Source: Thauera sedimentorum (lineage in GTDB: Bacteria; Pseudomonadota; Gammaproteobacteria; Burkholderiales; Rhodocyclaceae). From it: a DNA stretch of 64,000 bases. Below are positions 59,982 to 64,000 of the stretch, piece by piece (position 1 is the stretch's first letter; each line of letters starts with the position of its first letter). Position numbers and translations under genes: made by a program. The notes under the pieces are model-generated. The model did not search any database. It was not told the DNA's origin and saw nothing but the letters and a program-made list of their open reading frames with translations. Location of the stretch: assembly GCF_014489115.1 (NCBI RefSeq), contig NZ_JACTAH010000001.1, positions 1,488,001 through 1,552,000 of the forward strand. The letters run 5' to 3'.

Positions 59982-61363
59982 CAGATGCCCAGATCCACGT
60001 CGAACACGTCGCCGATCTCGCCACCCAGCGCGGACACCCCGTCACGCTGGCCTGCTGCGAACTCGTCGAGATCGCCCTCGGCCACCACGCCGATGTGCTC
60101 CGCCGCATAGCGCGCGCTGCGTACCTTGGCCCACGGGTAGAACAGGCCCAGGGTCAGGGCGATGGCCAGCGTGTTGGTGATCATCAGCGCCGCATACGAG
60201 CCGAGGCGGTAGTCGGCACGCAGGCCGTGCGCGCCCAGCGCGGTGTTGTTGTAGCAGAGGTTGGTCATCATCACGTTGCCGAGCGCGAAGATGGTCAGGT
60301 AGGTGGCGATCATCACCGGCAGGCTGATCACCGGCAGCACCATGCCCACCAGGAAGGCGGCGATGCCGCCGCCGATGCCGACGCCGATGATGGCCAGCGC
60401 GATCATGTAGAAACCACCGGCGCGCCCACCGAAGCTGAATGGCGTGGTGCCGTAGCGGCTGTTGCCGATGATGAACTGCTGCTGGCGATAGATGGCGTAG
60501 GGGAACAGCAGGCCGACGGTGAGCAGGCCCAGCAGCGGCCACAGCAGGAAGACCTTGTAGGCCTCACCGATGCGCCCGTCGAAGCCGAAGCGCACGCCGC
60601 GCCAGGCCGAGTAGTAATTGCGGAAGGCCAGCCCGCGCACCATGATCCACGGGAAGGCGCAGAAGAAGACCAGCATCAGCACGGCGCCGAGCAGGGGCAC
60701 GAACTGGTCGGCCAGCATGTAAAGCAACAGCAGGGCGAAGGCCACCAACCGCCCCTTGAGGATCTGCAGCGGCTCGGCGAGGTATTCGAAGCTGGCGCCG
60801 TCCAGGCTGGTGTTGCCGTAGAAGTAACGCAGCGTGCGCACCTTGGCCCAGGCCGAGTAGATGCCCAGGGTGACGATGCCGAGCAGGATGTTGACGATCC
60901 AGATGCGGAAGAACTCGAAGCCGTTGCCGGAGAACTCGAAACCCAGGTCGCGGCGCTCATCCACCGCTGCGGCGAAGGACGTGCTGCCGGACGCCGCACC
61001 GGCGCCGCCGGTGGCGGCTGCCGCGGGGGCGACGGCGTCGACCGGCGCTGCGGCCTGCGTCGCTTCCGATGTCGCCGTTCCGGCGGCGGGGGTGGCGAGC
61101 GGCTCGAGCGCCAGGGCTGCGGCCGGGGCATGCAGGGCATCGAGGCTGACCGCCATGCCGATGCCGGTCAGCCGATCCACATAGGCATCGGCGGCCGCCT
61201 GGTCGAGATTGCGCTTGAGCACCACGCGCGGGTGCCCGAAAATCTTCTCGACGTCCTCGACGCTCAGGCCGAACAGCTCGCCGAAGCGCTGCATCACCTG
61301 CTCGCGCTCGAACCCCGCCAGAATGTCGCCCTGGAAGACCAGCGCGTAACTCGCCTCAGCCAT
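59981..61363 (-). CDS. YjgN-type DUF898 membrane protein
   Basis: A 460-residue protein. A small N-terminal module (about 5-75, YALVFQGDILAGFEREQVMQRFGELFGLS and VVLKRNLDQAAADAYVDRLTGIGMAV) is followed by an Ala/Pro linker and a DUF898 domain with about eight helices and repeats of the type GIYSAWAKVRTLRYFYGNT and LGLFYPWAKVRSARYAAEHIG. The function of DUF898 proteins is not known. It is upstream of and overlapping the M48 gene. A 3 x 20 bp tandem repeat lies just upstream of its start. Confidence 0.9.
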   Translation of the reverse strand: MAEASYALVFQGDILAGFEREQVMQRFGELFGLSVEDVEKIFGHPRVVLKRNLDQAAADAYVDRLTGIGMAVSLDALHAPAAALALEPLATPAAGTATSEATQAAAPVDAVAPAAAATGGAGAASGSTSFAAAVDERRDLGFEFSGNGFEFFRIWIVNILLGIVTLGIYSAWAKVRTLRYFYGNTSLDGASFEYLAEPLQILKGRLVAFALLLLYMLADQFVPLLGAVLMLVFFCAFPWIMVRGLAFRNYYSAWRGVRFGFDGRIGEAYKVFLLWPLLGLLTVGLLFPYAIYRQQQFIIGNSRYGTTPFSFGGRAGGFYMIALAIIGVGIGGGIAAFLVGMVLPVISLPVMIATYLTIFALGNVMMTNLCYNNTALGAHGLRADYRLGSYAALMITNTLAIALTLGLFYPWAKVRSARYAAEHIGVVAEGDLDEFAAGQRDGVSALGGEIGDVFDVDLGI

Positions 61364-61380
61364 CACACCTCCGAACAATA

Positions 61381-61440
61381 TTGAAACGCCGCGAACGGCG
61401 TTGAAACGCCGCGAACGGCGTTGAAACGCCGCGAACGGCG
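61381..61440. repeat. Perfect 3 x 20 bp tandem repeat
   Basis: Three identical copies of TTGAAACGCCGCGAACGGCG (61381-61400, 61401-61420, 61421-61440). Each unit contains CGCCG-CGAA-CGGCG, a 5-bp hairpin. The array begins 17 bases upstream of the yjgN-type ATG on that gene's leader side, so it would be in its 5' UTR or promoter. It is unrelated to the REP-like family. Confidence 0.95.
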
Positions 61441-61630
61441 CGGATCTGCGGACGCCTCCGGCAGCAGCCGAGGCGCTGCGCGGAGCGGCCGGGCAGAATG
61501 ACAAGATGGTAACATCCGCTTACGTTCCGTCGCCAGCGGCCGATCATGCCGGTGTCACGCGACGGGCACCGCTACCAGCATCCGACTCGCACCCGATCCA
61601 CCCGCAAGCACAAGAAGGATCCCTGCCCCG

Positions 61631-62347
61631 ATGAGCAGCCCCGATCCCGCGACCGAGACGGCGCCCAGCGCCCCGCTCCTCCCGGACTACCTCCAGCGCA
61701 CCTATAGCTGGGCCTACCTGGACCGCCGCACCCTGCCCTGGCTGGACCGCCACCTGGTGGTCAACGCCATCCTGTGGGGCAATGCCGGGCGCCTGATGCG
61801 CGCGGCCTGCGCGGAGTTCACCCCCGGCCAGCGCGTGCTGCAGGCCGCCTGCGTGTACGGGCGCTTCTCGCCCATGCTGGCCCGCCGGGTCGGTCCGCAG
61901 GGCGCGCTCGACGTGGTCGATGTGGCCGAGCTGCAACTGGCCAACGCGCGACGCAAGCTCGCCGGCTTCCCGCAGGCGGGCGTGCGCCGGGCCGACCTGT
62001 GCCAGCCGCTCCACACGCACTACGACGGAGTCTGCGCCTTCTTCCTGCTGCACGAAGTACCCGCCCACCAGCGCCGGCTGATCGTGGACAACCTGCTGGC
62101 CGCGGTCGCGCCCGGCGGCAAGGCGGTGTTCGTGGACTACCACCGCCCGCGACGCTGGCATCCGCTGCGGCCGGTGATGCACTGGGTCTTCCGCCTGCTC
62201 GAACCCTACGCGCCCTCGCTGCTCGCCACCCCGATCGCCTCGCTGTCGCCGCAGGCGGCGGCGTTCGACTGGCAGGCGACGACGCTGTTCGGCGGGCTCT
62301 ACCAGCATGTGGTCGCGGTGCGCCGCCCGCAGCGCCCGAAAGACTGA
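61631..62347 (+). CDS. rquA: Probable rhodoquinone biosynthesis protein RquA (SAM-dependent family)
   Basis: A 238-residue class I SAM-binding-fold protein. LPDYLQRTYSWAYLDRRTLPWLDRHLVVNAILWGN, VLQAACVYGRFSP, LDVVDVAELQLANARRKL, VCAFFLLHEVPAHQRR and VFVDYHRPRRWHPLRPVMHWVFRLLEP are close to what I recall of RquA, where VACVYG replaces the usual glycine-rich SAM loop. RquA converts ubiquinone to rhodoquinone for anaerobic fumarate reduction. The annotation comes from memory of the family; a homologous methyltransferase of other function is the alternative. It stands alone between the yjgN-type gene and a minus-strand GGDEF-EAL gene. Confidence 0.6.
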   Translation: MSSPDPATETAPSAPLLPDYLQRTYSWAYLDRRTLPWLDRHLVVNAILWGNAGRLMRAACAEFTPGQRVLQAACVYGRFSPMLARRVGPQGALDVVDVAELQLANARRKLAGFPQAGVRRADLCQPLHTHYDGVCAFFLLHEVPAHQRRLIVDNLLAAVAPGGKAVFVDYHRPRRWHPLRPVMHWVFRLLEPYAPSLLATPIASLSPQAAAFDWQATTLFGGLYQHVVAVRRPQRPKD

Positions 62348-62353
62348 TCCGCC

Positions 62354-64000
62354 TCAGCCTTGACCGGGGGGTGAGGCCGGCGCGTGCTGATGTTCCAGCA
62401 GCACCACGAAGGCGCCGGCCGGCATCGGGCGATGGAAGTGGTAGCCCTGCAGCAGGTCGCAGCCCAGTTCGCACAGGAAGGCGTGCTGGGCACCGCTCTC
62501 CACGCCCTCGGCAACCAGTTCCAGGCGCAGGCTGTGCGCCAGGCCGACGGTGGCCGCGCAGATCATGGCGTCGTTAGGGTCGCTCTCGATGTCGCTGACG
62601 AAGCCGCGATCCAGCTTCAGGCGGTCGAGCGGAAAGAGCTTGAGATAGGACAGCGACGAATAGCCGGTGCCGAAGTCGTCGATCGCCAGCGACACGCCCA
62701 GCGCCTTGAGCGCCTGCAGGTTGCCGATGGTGACCTCCGGCTGCTCCATGGCCACGCTCTCGGTCACTTCCAGTTCCAGCAAGGCCGGATCGAGCCGGTG
62801 CTGTGCCAGCAGGTGTTCGACCTCCCCCGGCAGCTGCGGGTCGCGCAACTGGCGCGCGGACAGGTTCACCGCCAGGCGGATGTTGCGGAAGCCGCGGGTC
62901 TGCCAGTCCGCCAGCTGTTCGCAGGCCGAACGCAGCACCCATGCGCCGATGGCGCTGATCAGCTCGCTCTCCTCGGCAATCGGGATGAAGGCCGCCGGCG
63001 AGATCAGCGTGCCGTCCTCTCGCTGCCAGCGGATCAGCGCCTCGGCAGCCACGATGCGCAGGCCATCCGGCGCCATCTGCGGCTGGAAGTAGAGGCGGAA
63101 CTCGTTGCGCTCCAGGGCCTGGCGCAGCTCCGACTCGATGCGCAGGCGCTGGACCACCGCCTCGTTCATCGCCGCCTCGAAGAAACGGAACTGCGCCCGC
63201 CCCGCGGCCTTGGCCTGGTACATGGCGATGTCGGCATGCTTCATCAGCGTGCCGCCGTCCTGCCCGTCGTCGGGGAACAAGCAGATGCCGATCGACACCG
63301 AGGAGCGCAGTTCCAGCCCCTCGATGCGCACCGGGCGGGCGGCCGCTTCGAGCAGCTTGCGCGCCACCAGACCCGCATCCGCGCTGCCATTGATGTCGCC
63401 GAGCAGGACGACGAATTCATCCCCGCCCAGGCGTGCCACCAGATCCGCCTCACGCAGGCAGCCGGAAAGCCGGTCGGCGATGATGCGCAGCAGCGCGTCG
63501 CCGCTGGCATGGCCGAGCGAGTCGTTCACCGACTTGAAGCGGTCCAGGTCGAGGAACATCAGCGCCAGCTGCCGGCTCTGGCGGCGAGCCTGGCCGATGG
63601 CCTGCTCCAGGCGGGCCTCCAGCCCGTAGCGGTTGGACAGGCCGGTGAGCGCGTCGTACAGCGCGGCACGCTCCAGCGCCCGCTGGGTGGCGGACAGGCG
63701 GCCCACCGCCTCGACCACTTCGCCCAGCTCCTCGCTGTGCACGGTCGGCAGATTGCCCTCCACGTCCTTGCCACGACGCAGGTCGGCAAGCACGTCGGAG
63801 ACCTTGAGCAGCGGCGCAAGCAGATGGCGGCGCATCAGTACCACCAGCGCCCCGCCGCCCAGGACGGCGACCAGCGCCCCGCCCAGGGTCACGGCCAGCA
63901 CCACCCGCGTACCGCGCGAGATCTCGTTCGCCGCCTGCGAGATCTCGCGCACGATGCTGGCGGCCACCCGGTCCGCCGCCTCTTCCAACTGCGCGCGACG
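62354..64000 (-). CDS. HAMP-GGDEF-EAL c-di-GMP protein, C-terminal part (cut by window edge)
   Basis: The frame is open to the right edge, so the N-terminus is missing. Visible are a transmembrane helix (VVLAVTLGGALVAVLGGGALVVLM), a HAMP linker, a GGDEF domain with intact LGGDEF and I-site READ five residues before it, and an EAL domain with EALIRW and DDFGTGYSSLSYLK. Both output motifs look competent. The sensory domain upstream is outside the window. It converges with the rquA-like gene, six bases between stops. Confidence 0.92.
   Translation of the reverse strand, partial: RRAQLEEAADRVAASIVREISQAANEISRGTRVVLAVTLGGALVAVLGGGALVVLMRRHLLAPLLKVSDVLADLRRGKDVEGNLPTVHSEELGEVVEAVGRLSATQRALERAALYDALTGLSNRYGLEARLEQAIGQARRQSRQLALMFLDLDRFKSVNDSLGHASGDALLRIIADRLSGCLREADLVARLGGDEFVVLLGDINGSADAGLVARKLLEAAARPVRIEGLELRSSVSIGICLFPDDGQDGGTLMKHADIAMYQAKAAGRAQFRFFEAAMNEAVVQRLRIESELRQALERNEFRLYFQPQMAPDGLRIVAAEALIRWQREDGTLISPAAFIPIAEESELISAIGAWVLRSACEQLADWQTRGFRNIRLAVNLSARQLRDPQLPGEVEHLLAQHRLDPALLELEVTESVAMEQPEVTIGNLQALKALGVSLAIDDFGTGYSSLSYLKLFPLDRLKLDRGFVSDIESDPNDAMICAATVGLAHSLRLELVAEGVESGAQHAFLCELGCDLLQGYHFHRPMPAGAFVVLLEHQHAPASPPGQG

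Noticed and set aside
61381..61440. CRISPR array
   Set aside because: Units are directly abutting identical 20-mers without spacers, and no cas gene is present. It is a simple tandem repeat.

Overview
The window is a GC-rich stretch of a betaproteobacterial chromosome. The best fit is Rhodocyclales (Thauera/Azoarcus/Zoogloea type). This is inferred from gene content (hpnCDE, a complete gsp operon, gcvTHP behind a tandem glycine riboswitch, GH17 beta-glucan genes, several c-di-GMP proteins, a probable RquA) and from family resemblance of the proteins, not from a database search. It is a mostly core-type region. I see no prophage, transposase, integrase or CRISPR array. Both edges cut genes: a PP2C-type phosphatase on the left and a HAMP-GGDEF-EAL protein on the right.

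Layout. 1-1.4 kb: end of a SpoIIE/RsbU-like phosphatase, a solute-binding protein and tRNA-Leu(UAG). 1.4-5.7 kb (minus): an ABC exporter (ATPase, FtsX-like permease) with an AttH/CrtC-like secreted lipocalin protein. 5.8-8.8 kb (plus): hpnC-hpnD-hpnE for squalene synthesis from farnesyl diphosphate, then a membrane diguanylate cyclase. 10.3-18.5 kb: HAD protein, fabI with a small kinase-like protein, a DUF3301 protein, a PiT phosphate transporter, a MazG-like pyrophosphohydrolase, rlmJ, a gamma carbonic anhydrase, a SIMPL protein, an NlpC/P60 lipoprotein and a CBS protein.

18.6-40.0 kb is about 21 kb entirely on the minus strand. In transcription order it holds the full type II secretion operon gspC-D-E-F-G-H-I-J-K-L-M-N; then trpH-like PHP phosphatase, yciO-like, M50 protease, trpS, scpA, scpB, rluB; then pyrG, kdsA, a DUF1330 protein, eno and ftsB. 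40.2-44.9 kb (plus) is the glycine cleavage operon gcvT-gcvH-gcvP, preceded by a two-aptamer glycine riboswitch and a terminator-type expression platform.

45.1-50 kb (plus) carries two GH17 proteins, the second fused to a GT2 synthase, with a small membrane protein on the opposite strand between them: a beta-glucan module. 50.1-54.5 kb: a DASS transporter, a LysR regulator divergent from a ferredoxin-NADP reductase (a FinR/fpr-like pair with a 15-bp palindrome between them), and a di-heme cytochrome c peroxidase behind an FNR-type box, translationally coupled to a PAS-GGDEF-EAL protein. 57.1-64 kb: ettA, an M48 protease with a YjgN-type membrane protein, a perfect 3 x 20 bp tandem repeat, a probable rquA, and the truncated c-di-GMP protein.

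A dispersed REP-like palindrome (half-site GTAGGAGCGGCCTTGGCCGC) occurs in five gene borders. No single gene cluster here is clearly an undescribed system. The leads most worth checking are the FNR-box/leaderless ccp with its coupled c-di-GMP gene, the fabI-linked kinase-like protein, the GH17 pair with its antisense membrane protein, the REP family and the tandem hairpin array before yjgN.
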